A stretch of DNA of 53,712 nt from Bolinopsis microptera (taxonomy: Eukaryota > Ctenophora > Tentaculata > Lobata > Bolinopsidae). A program made the translations under genes and the position numbers. Where the stretch lies: positions 20,425,198-20,478,909 of the forward strand of contig NC_087077.1 of the NCBI RefSeq assembly GCF_026151205.1, written 5' to 3'. Below, in pieces: positions 9,000 to 20,964 of the stretch. The notes under the pieces are model-generated. The model saw only the letters and a program-made list of their open reading frames with translations, did no database searches and was not told the origin of the DNA. Each line of letters starts with the position of its first letter. Within the stretch, counting starts at the first letter, position 1.

Positions 9000-9659
9000 T
9001 CAACCTGAACCTTGGTAAACCATTTCTTTTCTAAAGTTAATGGAGAAATTTGAAGTGCTGTACAACTGCCACATCTCGTTAAACTCGTCAAGATAAGCCT
9101 CCACAATGTGGGGATGGTTTACTTTCACGATGTTCTCTCTGTTTATACCCATCCCTCCTCTACTGAAATTATAGGACCCAGTCAGCACCCATTTTGAGTC
9201 AATCACAACGTACTTGTGATGCATCAGATAGTCTGACTTATCAAATCTGACGACTATTCCATTAGATCTGAGAGCGTGTAACACACCATCCATATCCTGA
9301 TTGTCAGCAATACATCTGACCTTGACGCCACGCTGGTGGAGCTCTACAAGGATGTCAATCAGCTGCTGAGACGCTATCACAAACATACAGACATCACAAC
9401 TTGTGGTAGCTGACTTGAGGATACCTTCTAGTCTAGCAAGAGACTGAGGCGTATGCTTGAAGCGACACTTCTTATCAAGACATCCTCTGTGGGTGTTGAG
9501 CCTGGGACATTGGAGACCTTCGTCTGGGAAAAATAGAACTTCTGACTGTTCACTTTGTTGAGGTTTTAATGTTGGGTGTGAGAATTTGTATGCAAGATAT
9601 AAGAGGATTGGATTGGCGACTACAGAAGCCAGAGTTATCCATTTGTATTTGGAATTCAT
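9000..9659 (-). CDS. PLD6: Mitochondrial phospholipase D6 / Zucchini-type piRNA nuclease
   Basis: 219 codons, close to the family's ~200-250. In order: N-terminal membrane anchor (about residues 8-24), C51/C60/C65/H69 zinc-finger-like insert (CPRLNTHRGC, KKCRFKH), then the PLD fold with the single HKD motif H147-x-K149-x4-D154 (HHKYVVID) followed by GSYNFS and NRENIV, diagnostic of MitoPLD/Zucchini. The family acts as an outer-mitochondrial-membrane dimer that cuts piRNA precursors; a cardiolipin hydrolase activity has also been proposed. The bases just before ATG read CTTACAG/GTAGC, so a 5'UTR intron acceptor is likely. The start is 467 bp from, and divergent to, the membrane-protein gene at 10127. 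All key residues are present. Confidence 0.88.
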   Translation of the reverse strand: MNSKYKWITLASVVANPILLYLAYKFSHPTLKPQQSEQSEVLFFPDEGLQCPRLNTHRGCLDKKCRFKHTPQSLARLEGILKSATTSCDVCMFVIASQQLIDILVELHQRGVKVRCIADNQDMDGVLHALRSNGIVVRFDKSDYLMHHKYVVIDSKWVLTGSYNFSRGGMGINRENIVKVNHPHIVEAYLDEFNEMWQLYSTSNFSINFRKEMVYQGSG

Positions 9660-10126
9660 GCTACCTGTAAGAGTTGAAATAATAAATAAGTCTGTGTTAT
9701 AAGGGAATCACCCTATCATATCAGGTTCCATACCAGCAATCCAGCAATCAGAAAAAGTAAAGTAAAATAAAGTCACTTCATAGGTCTTTGTGGTGAAACA
9801 CCTTTTAGATTATAGTGTATATTGCAATTGTAAAAACCTCTCCAACGTCAGTATCTATCTGTAATCTATATTTATGAGTAATACTACAAGCCGGAAGATT
9901 GATTTCATTACCTAATATTAGATGTCAGAAGGACACAGAAAATGTGAGCTAGTCACATTAATCTTTGAATTATTTTGTATGTTTCTTGTGTTCGAAAATG
10001 TTCTCATGTTTTGTACTTGACCCAAATTTTAAATAATTTATTTATAACTTCCTTTGAACAAATATAATGTTGTAATATTATATATATAATAATATTATAT
10101 ATATTAACGACAACCAATCTGCAAGC

Positions 10127-10931
10127 ATGGATACAGATTCAGAGGCAGGCTCTCAAGCAGCAGAGAAAAAGGAGGAAGGGCCACCTTGGTGGAAGGTTAA
10201 ACAGACGTTTTTTAAATACTACGATATGATACTTTATAATTAGTGTAGAGGTATGAGAATTGATGAGATCATAGTTTTGAAATTTTCTTGTGGTTTACAC
10301 TAGAAAATGATTTTGAAGCTTCAATAAAAGATGAATTTCAATTTTTTTTCAGCTGAAGCATCATCCACTGGCATACATGCTTTTCTTAGCAAACTGGGTT
10401 GAATTCTGCATGTGGTGGGGTTGCATGTGTTCTTCATACTGGAAAATTGGGCCTTTTGAAGGTGTGATGGCACAGGATCAGGATGATTGGTGGGAATCAA
10501 TGGTACTTTTTGGTCCTTGGTTTTACTGTGCAAAAAAGTACACTTATGAACCTTACTCAGTGTGGGAAGATCCCACCAATATACCAGCATATGTGGATAG
10601 ATTCACAAGTAAAACAACGTGTTGGCCCACATTAGGTATGAATGTTTCCAGGCAATTTTAACAATGTTCAGAACCCACTCAAGTTTTACTAGATTATTAA
10701 TTTTCTCCTGTTTAGTAAACTTTTTTGCTTTCAGTGTACAAAAAAGCTGGAGGCTCTCAGAAGAAAAAATTTGAGACTATGGCTGCATTTGGAGGATTTA
10801 TTCTCATTTGTGCAATATTTACATCATTATTTTGGGTACTTTGGATAGTCTTCGATATGATGTCAGGAATGATAAAAAGTCTCCTTCTACCCATATTCAA
10901 AATGATACAATGTTGGTATTTTTCACAATAA
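10127..10931 (+). CDS. Multi-exon membrane protein, unrecognised
   Basis: Three exons: 10127-10195, 10353-10635, 10735-10931, phases 0 and 1, GT-AG borders; 182 codons. Exon 1 is hydrophilic (MDTDSEAGSQAAEKKEEG). Exon 2 opens with a hydrophobic, Trp/Cys-rich helix (about residues 29-49) and a polar loop. Exon 3 has a basic stretch (KKAGGSQKKK) and a strong membrane helix (residues 134-157). The TAA stop lies inside the AATAAA at 10927-10932. Two further hydrophobic open stretches behind good acceptors follow (11159-11311 and 11340-11486). The first would join exon 2 in phase as an alternative 3' exon. I do not recognise the family. Confidence 0.55.
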
Positions 10932-11158
10932 AGTTGAACGATGTTTTACAAAGAAAAAACAGCCCATGAGATTTGATATTGGGAACACCTGTACCTCAGT
11001 TCCAATTGATCAAGTATAAATTATAATTCAGCTATACAAATTGAATTATTACATTTTAATTGGGTACTATATGAAGCATCCCAGCTCCTTATAATAAAGT
11101 TGAGCATTTTTTGGAAATTTCTTATCCCTGGCAATACACCAACATTGCAAACTTTTCA

Positions 11159-11489
11159 GGTTTCTGTACAGTGATTATGCTGATAGTATTTGAGATTGTA
11201 ACAGACCCTAAAGCACAAAAGCTGTGGGGCTACTATGCTGGGGTTGGATTACTTGGTTATACAGTGGGTACCATTCAATCAATACTCACTGAACAAATAT
11301 TTAAATCATGAAAAGTATCAAGTTAAGTTTTTACTTCTCAATGATCATGTTCACCCTCTTAATAATTCAGGTTATTGTCATTGCACTACATTGGATGCTC
11401 GCATGTTGTTCTGAAAAAATAGAGTGGATGCTGTGTACATGCTGTCCTTGCTGCATTTGCTGCCCAAAACCAGAAGATGTTAAATGATA
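11159..11489 (+). CDS. Possible alternative 3' exons of the membrane-protein gene
   Basis: After CAAACTTTTCAG at 11158, a frame reads GFCTVIMLIVFEIVTDPKAQ and continues hydrophobic to TGA at 11311; it fits the phase-1 end of exon 2. After AATAATTCAG near 11370, a second frame reads VIVIALHWMLACC and then a Cys-rich tail (CTCCPCCICCPKP) to TGA. A second AATAAAGTTGA, similar to the one ending exon 3, lies at about 11094, so a local duplication is possible. Not provable without transcripts. Confidence 0.35.
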
Positions 11490-11741
11490 GTGCAAATTGA
11501 AAAGGCATATCGTAATGATATTAAGACATTAAATGTATCTTAAGAGACATTCATGCTGCACATAATTCTGGGGATAGGAATTCTTGTTACTTACTTATAA
11601 ACTTACTCGTTCTATGAACCAATACCTACACCATCTCTACAAATTTCAAAGAGTTTGTAAGAAAAATTTTGAAAACTGGCCACGGGCCTAAATATTACAT
11701 ATCAATCAATTACAATTCATTAAAATTACCAATATTAAAAA

Positions 11742-12311
11742 CTAGCCAAAGGGCTCAATATTTAAATCTAAATCTTCAATATTGTCTGGTTTATATCGCA
11801 ACCTGGGCCCTCTGTCCCCCCTTATCGAAATAACTGCTGTCTTTAATACCTCAAAGCGCAAGCGCTTTCTAAGATATGTAACTGAGTCTGAATATCGCTG
11901 ACCCGTTGGAGATTCCATCTTTTGTGCAAGCTTTTTAATCAAGCGTTGCGCTTTGACTCCCATGCCTCCTGTTGTGGAGAAAACTAAAGGTGTAAAGGAA
12001 GATTTTTTCACTTCTAGGACCCTTGCATTATATGCTCTTTTCTTCTCATTCTCGTGAGCCAAATACATCATAGGAATTGGTTTAGCTGCGTTGGTTGGAG
12101 CATTGATCGAAAAATGCTCTTTCCAACGCATTCCAAACTGATCTTGCTCATATATCTAGTCGAGCTTGATCTCCAGTTACTGTACCTTGTGGTAACTGCA
12201 TGCCGCTGACTGGAAGAAGAGGGGGCTCTGTCTGAACGTCTTTGCATTTGACTGTCCGCATGATATTAGCTTTTGTATCTCGAAGTGAGTTATGCCTCAA
12301 GGTCACATAAC
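11742..12311 (-). pseudogene. 5'-truncated copy of the PHD-RT element
   Basis: The frame encodes only the last ~190 residues of the RT protein found whole at 17638-20814: RHNSLRD, RTVKCKDVQTEP, GDQARLDI, then YNARVLEVKKSSFTPLVFST and GGMG to LDLNIEP. One in-frame stop interrupts it after ARLDI. Loss of the 5' part with a retained 3' end is typical of target-primed reverse transcription. Confidence 0.8.
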
Positions 12312-12319
12312 CCCCAAAT

Positions 12320-12885
12320 TTGTAAGAAAAATTTGCATTTTAATAATTTTCTAGATTCATAATTAGATTTTTGAGATATATATTATGTTTTAGCTTGACA
12401 GGGGTGACACGATTATTGGGAACAGCTCAAGAAAAATCTGCTTTTACCATGGCTATTGCCTGAGTAGTTCCTGTTTATTTGTTACCTTTGAAATACGTTT
12501 TGCTTTACCAATGCCTATGAATGACAACTATTATCATTTAGTACAATGAGATCAAAACATAAAGTAGAAGCTTAAGTGTGTCAACAGGTGCAGCAAATGT
12601 TTCAAAATGCCTGCAACGCGAACGTGAAAAATTTGTTTAACTAAGTGTATCAAGTGCGTACTTCTCGTAAAGGAAAAACTTAGATGAAAACGATACAAAT
12701 ATGTCTCTTTACAAGAAGTAGTAATGAGTAGAAGCAAACATGCACAACTTCAACCTGGCTAATGAGCTTGCCTTAAGTTTTGGTCCTGAGAACGGTATAG
12801 TAAGGGTTCAGGTATCATTTTTTTAAATCCTGCAGCCGGGTATTGAACACACTATGGTGTCGCAAATCTTAATGAACATAAACTG
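12320..12885. other. Unassigned spacer between two retroelement fragments
   Basis: I see no gene. The last part may be an unaligned upstream piece of the RT fragment that follows. Confidence 0.4.
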
Positions 12886-12889
12886 TTCT

Positions 12890-14207
12890 CGATTTTCCAC
12901 TGCGCCTTCAAAAGGACAGTTACATGCCTTGGAATAACCGGTAACTTCTTCAACTGCCTAAGTGATATGTACAAAAACTCTATTGCCCATATAAAAATCT
13001 CCAAACTCTTGTCACCTAAAATTGATATTGGCAAAGGAACGGAGCCAGACCTTTTTAAAATTTACATTAATGACTTTTCATCTCTCCTGAAATCTGTTGG
13101 TGACTATCCAGTTCTTGCTGACGTTCTGATATCACATCTGCTGTGGGCTGACGATCTTGTCGTTCTTGCTCTAACTCCCAAGGCCTTGCAAGTCAATATC
13201 AACATTCTATTTGATTTCTGTAACTCCATGGGCCTTGAAGTAAATACTAAGAAAACCAAGATTGTAATATTCAGCCCTCCCAAACGAAAGCAGTCCTATG
13301 AAACATTCACATTGAGAGGTCAGCCCATCCAGCACACCGATAAATACTGCTATCTTGGCATAATATTCCACAGAAATGGATCGTTTACAGCAGCAAATAC
13401 TGAGCTGAGGGCCAAGGCTCTCCGTGCTCTCTATGGCCTCAAAGGCAAAATAGTTAAGGATGCCCTCTCTCACCGTGCCCTTAATATTCTATTTGACTCC
13501 TTAATAAAACCGATCCTGCTTTATGGCTGTCAAGTCTTATGCCCTCACTCAAAAACCATGAAATACCTTTCAAAAATAGATGACAAAGCCAACCCCCAGC
13601 ATACCTTGAAGTACATTGCACAAGACCACTATGAAAAATTCCACCTAAAGTTTATCAAGTGGTCTTTGTCTGTCCATTCAAAAGCATCAAATATAGGTTG
13701 CTGGGGCGAAAGCGGTCGCCACCCCCTATTCTTTGAAGTAAAACAAAAATTTTTTTTCCCTCAAAATCTAAGCTTTCCACCCAAATCAGTCATAACATGA
13801 GGGAAGAATTCGTGAATACCTGGAAAGCTGCCAAGGCCTCCTCGCCAAAACTAGAATTCTATAACTTAGTTAAACATGATTTCGAACCAGAGGCATATCT
13901 ACGAATTATCAAAATACCTGATGTTCGAAAAAGTCTGACAAGGTTTCGTATCAGCTGCCACAACCTCTACATCGAAAGGGGCAGATACGAAACCCCCCTT
14001 GTACCAAGAGAAGAACGTTGGTGCACCTACTGCTTTTTCAGCAAAGGGCTCAAGCCTATTGAGGACGAAAGTCACGTATTGATTGACTGTTTGCTCTACT
14101 CCTCAGTTAGGGAAAAATTCAATTTCCATCCCCAAAACATTACTGACCTAGTCGGTTTGCTCTCTAACAAAACTCTAGATCCTACCACACTCACTGCCAC
14201 AGCATGA
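12890..14207 (+). pseudogene. Non-LTR retrotransposon RT fragment, inactivated
   Basis: The frame holds the C-terminal part of an RT typical of jockey/CR1-like elements: FFNCLSDMYKNS, DIGKGTE, PDLFKIYINDFSS, catalytic WADDL, LGLEVNTKKTKIV-like (GLEVNTKKTKIVIF), LIKPILLYGCQ, then the tail RFRISCHNLYIERGR and CTYC with H/C residues. GTE is joined directly to PDLF, so the QG-containing motif B between them is deleted. A frameshift at about 13797 splits it, and upstream EN and RT fingers are missing. Ends at TGA 14207. Confidence 0.85.
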
Positions 14208-14260
14208 AGAGCAATCCATTCAATTCTCTCTGTGAACGAAAATTATACAGCCTATTATAA

Positions 14261-17222
14261 GGGGGGGGGGGGTGACATGTCTCCAATGTCTCCAATGTCT
14301 TTTGTCTTTTTTGAAAAGATAGGGTGCAGAGACATGTCCTGGAGACATTGGAGACATTGGAGACACAGCTTTTGGAGACATTGGAGACATTGGAGACATT
14401 GGGGACATTGGAGACATTGGAGACAAAGCTTTTGGAGACATTGGAGACATTGGAGACATTGGAGACACTGGAGACGTAGATGTATGATTGGAGAAGGAGG
14501 AGGATCTAGGAGGAGGATGACCCAGGAGGAGGACTCAGGAGGAGAAGGAGGAGGATGAGGACTCAGGAGGAGGACTCAGGAAGAGGACTGAGGAGGACTG
14601 AGAAGGAGGAGGACTGAGGAGTACTGAGGAGGATGGCTGAGGAGGATGGCTGTGGAGGATGGCTGAGGAGGATGACTGAGGAGGATGACTGAGGAGGAGG
14701 ACCTAGGAGGGGGAGGACCCAGGAGGAGGAGGACTCAGGAGGAGGAGGACTCAGTAGGAGGACTCAGGAAGAGGACTGAGGAGGACAGAGAAGGAGGAGG
14801 ACTGAGGAGTACTAAGGAGGATGGCTAAGGAGGATGACTGAGGAGGATGACTGAGAGGTAGGAGGAGGAGAACAATGACTGAGGAGAAGGAGAAGGAGGA
14901 GGACCTAGGAGGATGAGGACCCAGGAGGAGGACTCAGGAGGAAGAGGAGGAGGAGGATTCAGGAGGACTGAAAAGGAAGAGGACTGAGGAGAACTGAGGA
15001 GGAGGAGGACTGAATAGGAGGAGGAGGAGGGGGACTGGGGGAGGACTGAGGATGAAGAAGACTGACGAGAAGGATGAGGAGGAGGACTGAGGACTGAGGA
15101 GGATGAAGAGGAGGAAGACCCAGGAGGAGGAGGGATGAGGACTGAGGAGGAGGAGTAGGACTGAGGAGGAGAAGGAGGGGGACCTAGGAGGAGGAGGACC
15201 CAGAAGGAGGACTCAGGAGGAGGAGGAGGAGGAGAACTCAGGAAAAGGACTGAGGAGGACTGAGAAGGAGGAGGACTCAGGAGTACTGAAGAGGATGACT
15301 GAGGAGGAGGAGGAGGAGGAGAAGGACTGAGGAGGAGAAGGAGAAGGTGGAGGAACTAAGAGGAGGATGAACCAGGAGGAGGACTCAGGAGGAGGACTCA
15401 GGAGGAAGAGGAGGAGGACTTAGGAGGAATGAGAAGGAGGAGGACTGAGGAGAACTGAGGAGGACTGAATAGGAGGAGGAGGAGGGGGACTGGGGAGGAC
15501 TGAGGAGGAGGACTGACGAGAAGGATGAGGAGGAGGACTGAGGACTGAGGACTGAGGAGGAAGAGGAGGATGAAGAGGAGGAAGAGGACCAAGGAGGAGG
15601 AGGACTGAAGAGGACAATGAGGATGAGGACTGAGGAGGAGGAGGAGGACTGAGGAGGATGGCTGAGGAGGATGACTGAGAGGGAGGAGGAGGAGGACTGA
15701 GGAGGAGGAGGAGAAGGACTGAGGAGGAGAAGGAGGAGGACCTAGGAGGAGGAGGACCCAGGAGGAGGACTCAGGAGGAGGACTCAGGAGGAGGACTCAG
15801 GAAAACTGAGGAGGAGGAGGAGGAGTGAATAGGAGGAGGGGGAGGACCTAGGAGGAGGAGGACCCAGAAAAAGGACTGAGGAGGAGGAGGAGGAGGAGAA
15901 CTCAGGAAGAGTACTGAGGAGGACTGAGAAGGAGGAGGACTGAGAAAGAGGAGGACTGAGGAGTACTGAAGAGGATGACTGAGGAGGAGGAGGAGGAGAA
16001 GGACTGAGGAGGAGAAGGAGAAGGTGGAGGAACTAGGAGGAGGATGAACCAGGAGGAGGACTCAGGAGGAAGAGGGGGAGGACTCAGGAGGAGGACTTAG
16101 GAGGATTGAGAAGGAGGAGGACTGAGGAGAACTGAGGAGGAGGAGGAGGAGGACTGAATAGGAGGAGGAGGAGGGGGACTGGGGAGGACTGAGGAGGAAG
16201 AGGACTGACAAGAAGGATGAGGAGGAGGACTGAGGACTGAGGAGGAAGAGGAGGAGGATGAAGAGGAGGAAAAGGACCCAAGAGGAGGAGGACTGAAGAG
16301 GAGGATGAGGATGAGGACTGAGGAGGAGGAGGACTGAGGAGGACTGAGGAGGATGGCTGAGGAGGATGACTGAGAGGGAGGAGGAGGACTGAGGAGGAGG
16401 AGGAGGAGGAGAAGGACTAAGGAGGAGAAGGAGGAGGACCTAGGAGGAGGAGGACTCAGGAGGAGGACTCAGGAGGAGGAGGAGGACTCAGGAGGAAGAC
16501 TCAGGAAAACTGAGGAGGAGGAGGAGTGAATGGGAGGAGGAGGGGGACTGGGGAGGACTGAGGAGGAGGAGGACTAAGGAGAAGGATGAGGAGGAGGACT
16601 GAGGAGGACGATGAGAACTGAGGAGGAGGACTGAGGAGTACTGATGAGGATGGCTGAGGAGGACGGCTGAGGAGGATGGCTGAGGAGGATGACTGAGGAG
16701 GATGACTGAGAGGGAGGAGGAGGAGGAGGAGAAGGACTGAGGAGGAGGAGGAGGAGAAGGAGGAAGACGTAGGAGGAGGAGGACTCAGGAAGAGGAGGAG
16801 GACTCAGGAGGAGGACTCAGGAAGAGGACTCAGGAGGAGGACTGAGAAGGAGGAGGACTGAGGAGGACTGAGGAGAACTGAGAAGGAGGAGGATGAGGAC
16901 TGAATAGGAGGAGGAGGGGGACTGGGGGATCGGGAGGACTGAGGAGGAGGAGGAAGACTGACGAGAAGGATGAGGAGGAGGACTGAGGAGGAGGACTGAT
17001 GATTGAGGAGGAAGAGGAGGAGGATGAAGAGGAGTAGGAGGACTCAGGAGGAGGAGGACCCAGGAGGAGGAGGACCCAGGAGGAGGACCCAGGTCCCAGG
17101 AGGAGGACTCAGGAGGAGGAGGAGAACGACTGAGGAGGACTCAGGAGGAGGAGGAGGAGGAGGAGGAGGAGGAGGAGGAGGAGGAGGAGGAGGAGGAGGA
17201 GGAGGAGGAGGAGGAGGAGGAG

Positions 17223-17255
<33 letters not shown>

Positions 17256-17456
17256 TCTCCAATGTCTCCAATGTCTCCAATGTCTCCAAAAGCTGTGTCT
17301 CTAATGTCCCCAATGTCCCAAATGTCCCCAATGTCTCCAATGTCTCCAAAAGCTGTGTCTCCAATGTCTCCAATGTCTCCAATGTCTCCAATGTCTTTGT
17401 CTTTTTCGAAAAGATAAGGTGCGGGAGACATTGGAGACATGTCACCCCCCCCCCCC
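14261..17456. mobile_element. 3.2-kb foldback element with GGAGACATT terminal repeats and GA-rich core
   Basis: The ends are inverted copies: a G-run then TGACATGTCTCCAATGTCTCC at 14261 and its complement ending in a C-run at 17456. Both arms contain a TTTTGTCTTTTTTGAAAAGAT-like core and tandem 9-mers of GGAGACATT. TATAA flanks both ends (14256-14260 and 17457-17461), a probable 5-bp target-site duplication. The interior (14480-17250) is an irregular GAGGAGGACT array. No transposase frame exists; predicted peptides are repeat translations. It lies between the ends of two retroelements. Confidence 0.7.
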
Positions 17457-17637
17457 TATAAGAGCCCAGATTTCCACTCAAATACTGGCAAGTGCATAAT
17501 GCTATAGGACCTTAAAATAAGATTGTTAACCATACAAACCTCATAAAATTATTCAAACAATATACACATAATATAGCAATGACCCTATATAAAAACAAAC
17601 CTTTAAGAATATAAAAAATTCCCTAAACACTCAAAAA

Positions 17638-20600
17638 TTACCCTTGGCCTTGTGGCTCCAAGTTAAGATCTAGACTGTTTATATCAACAATGTTTTTTCT
17701 CGCACCTCTGTCTCCACGGAGAGAAATCACTGTTGTTCTTAGGATTTCAAAGCGAAGGCGCTTTCTGATGTAACCTACAGCATCCGAGTACCTCTGGCCA
17801 GTGTGGTACTCCATCTTACTGGCCAGCTTTTTTACCAGTCTTTCAGCCTCACTACCCATTCCACCAGAAGTCGAGAACACTAAAGGTGTGAAGCTTCCTT
17901 TCTCCACTTCAAGAACCCTTGCGTTGTAACATCGCTTTTTCTCATTTTCATGGGACTGGTACATTGCTGGGATCGATTTGCTTGCATTGGAGGGGGCTGG
18001 GGCATGAAATACCCTTACATCAAAATATGCCCTCTCTGAAGCATTCCAAATCGATCTTGCAGAAATGTCCAGCCTAGCTTGGTCTCCAAGTACTGTTCCC
18101 TTAGGCAACTTCAGACCATCAACTGGAAGAAGAACTGGCTCAGTCTGCACATCCTTGCATTTCACAGTTCTCATTAGTTCAGCAAAGGTGTCTCTCAGCG
18201 AGTTGTGCCGCAGTGACACATATCCACCGAGTTTGCAGATGAGCGCATGGTTTGCTGAGTACTTTTGGCCACACGTACATGTCTTAGGGCTGTCCTTTAA
18301 GTTTAGGTTATATCTGAGTGCTATTGCGTCTGAGAACTGTTGTTTGTTCATCAGATATCCATACTCTTTTAAAGGTAGTGCTGTTAACCAAGCACTTGCC
18401 CCTTTCTCAGCAGCTAGTTGGAACATCAACTTTGCCAGTGGTGTTGACTCGAGCTCCTGGCGTATTTCCGCTTGTTTTTGTCGATAGAAGAGATTTCGTT
18501 CAGTTGTTATCTCAGTTTTCACTCCTTTGCTTACTCTCCAGTCCTCTGTGTAGTTGTCTACTTGCTTGAGAATAGCTTCTTTAAGGGGTTTTGTGGCTCT
18601 ACATGAGAATTTGTACTCTCGGTCTGCCATGTCCATCATAACTGGTATACCCAATCCTCCATATCTTGGTGGTAGAGCCATTATGTTCCTTAGTTCATCA
18701 GTGCAGCTAAACAGCCTGTTGATGATAGCTGGGATAAACTCATCGCGTGTTACTTGTTCCAGAGGAGTGAGCCTATCTGCAACTCCTGGGGTAGTTCTGC
18801 ACACATAGTTCCATCTTTTACTAAGCCCATACATGTATGCACTGTATGCTATTTGAGGTTCTCTTGATGCTATATCACTTAATTGTTTAAGATCACGACA
18901 CCATTCTTGAACTTTTTCCTCGATGAAAGCCCCTTTTCCTTCATCAGTTCCGATAAAGCTGCCCAGATATCGTCGACCAATACTTGTCACATTGACATCT
19001 GGGAACAAGTTTCTTGCCTTCTCTTCGTGCTCAGGCTTGACTATCACCCATGTCTTGGAAGATTTAGGGTTGTAACCAAAAAGTGGTCCTTTAATGCAGA
19101 GGTTATCCCACCATTTCCTCATTTCTTCCAGTTTTCCCCCAGCAGCAGAGTCATCAGCATACCAGATCTGAGTCACTTTTCTCTCAATGTTTCCTGCATC
19201 AATCAATGGTATTGTACCACATGCATAAAATCCCATAGCAGGTGGATCACCTTGTGTTGTCCCTTCTTCACTAAAAAGATGTTCATCTTCTCCTGCAATA
19301 AACAGTCTAGCAGGCATTCTGTAGGTGTTCATAATGTAGGTAGCAACTTCTGGACATACAATATACATGTTGTTAAGAGCTGCCTCTCGGTTCAGCAAGT
19401 TGAATGCATTCTCTGCATCCACTAAGATGATGGCTTCAGTTTCAGGATCTTCAAAGCAGTCCCTCGCAGCATGAACAGCTGCTTCCACTCCTCCCTGAAG
19501 ACCAGCACACACTTGAATAGGAGCAGTGGCACCAACCAGATCCTTCTGTAGGAGGGTCATCACTGTCTTCCCTATTATCCTTCGTAAGACTTCACCAATG
19601 CCAACAGGCCTGACGCCAGGCTTTTTATCCAGGGGAACAAGTCGACATGCTGTCAATGAGGTCAACATCGTTGGATCCAGATTCCTGACACATAGTTTCC
19701 TTGCTATCCCTGCTATAGCATTGCATAGATCCTCACACTTCTTACCAAACTGTTTAGAACACAGTAGTCTCTTCCACGCATCCGCATCCATTCCTGAAGG
19801 CCCTGCAGCACCCTGTACTCTCTTTGCTGCTTGTCTTATCGATTCCCCGTCAATACTGTCAAAGATAACCGGCTCTACTCTCCTCACTGGTCCACTCAGA
19901 CAGCTTCCCTTTGATGCAGGTGATGCCTTGGGATGCTTCTCTTTCAGTACTTTTATCACATCTGGAGTGGGTTCAAGAATCCCGGTGGCATTTTCGCCAA
20001 TCCACCTCATTGCTGCACTGACTTTACCTTTCATCATAAGTCGAGTGAAGACTCTCTCAACATGGCCATGTTCATGTTTCCCCTTTCCCATTCTTCTCTG
20101 AATCTCCTGTCCTTCTCGCAGCAACTCTTCTAACTTACCTGCCTGTCACAAAACAAGCCTTCTCTTCAACACTTCAGTGTGTTCCTTTGCTTTGGATCTC
20201 TTTGAGGGTTTCTGCAACAGTAGTGATGGCATTATCATCAAAAGGGTCATGGTCACTGATTCCATAGTACTGCCTGCTGAAAAATTGTTGGCCACTTTAG
20301 TCATTTCCTCAATGAATGCTTTTCCTGCAGCCCCTGAGGGAAGCAGAAATATGTTTCTTCTCCATTTGACTACAACACCATATATTCCCTCACATTGTGT
20401 TAGAACTTCCCAACTATTCCATGATCCTAATTTCAATTGAGATGGATCCCTTACATTTTCATAACCTGGGAAACAGCACTCCTTTCCCTCTTCTTCCACA
20501 ATATGAGGGTCCTTTGATATTGGAGTAGATGGTTGTACACTTTCTTCGACCTGTCTCCTCAACTTTCGGATAGCTTCAGTTATGGGGTTTTCGTCTTCGT

Positions 20601-20814
20601 CTTCGTTGCTCTTCTCCTCCTTGCCACATCTTTGACATGACCACTCAGAATCCTCATTTTCAGCTAGGTCTTTAAACTGCAACTCCGACAGTCCACTACA
20701 TGCCGCATGGAACCATCGTCCACATTTTCCTTCACATTGAATACAATCACATATTACCTCCTTTGAACAAAATCCACAGATATCAGCTTTCCAGTTTGCT
20801 TTCCTACTTTGGAC
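17638..20814 (-). pseudogene. PHD-finger reverse transcriptase retroelement protein, one in-frame TGA
   Basis: One continuous frame of about 1,058 codons broken only by TGA at 20148-20146. In order: PHD/zinc finger near the N-terminus (CGFC, CDC, CEGKC, FHAAC, CQRC), linker, RT core with LVDAENAF (motif A), TTQGDPP (motif B) and YADD (motif C), then CTCGxKYSANHALIC zinc motif with RHNSLRD, and a C-terminal domain with YFDVRV and LEVEKGSF that could be a PD-(D/E)XK-like nuclease (inferred). RT-proteins ending in this FDVRVF...FTPLVF block are, in my memory, common in cnidarian and sponge genomes. The frame opens after TAG at 20817. A truncated copy in the same orientation lies at 11.7-12.3 kb. 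Confidence 0.85.
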
Positions 20815-20848
20815 CTAGTGTCCATTTTTCTTGTGTCAGGCATTCCAA

Positions 20849-20964
20849 CCCAAAAATGGGAACCACTACTGTTGCCGAGTCGGTTACCAGCAGACACTGA
20901 AGCTTACCGCTGTCAGCCCCTACTGGATACGAGTCTCCTTAACAGTAGTGGACCCAAATTTGGG
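20849..20964. repeat. Inverted repeat at the 5' end of the RT element
   Basis: CCCAAAAATGGGAACCACTA (from 20849, about 25 bp) pairs with the complement of AACAGTAGTGGACCCAAATT (20941-20964), leaving a ~67-bp loop. It may be a structured 5'UTR or the edge of a separate insertion. Confidence 0.6.

Noticed and set aside
14220-17481. Ser-, Pro- and Gly-rich frames
   Set aside because: Products of the GAGGAG and GGAGACATT repeats in the foldback element.
19526-20101. Plus-strand frame of 191 codons
   Set aside because: Antisense shadow of the RT frame, no recognisable domain.
20146-20148. TGA as a selenocysteine codon in the RT protein
   Set aside because: No reason to expect Sec in this family and no SECIS seen; a point mutation is simpler.
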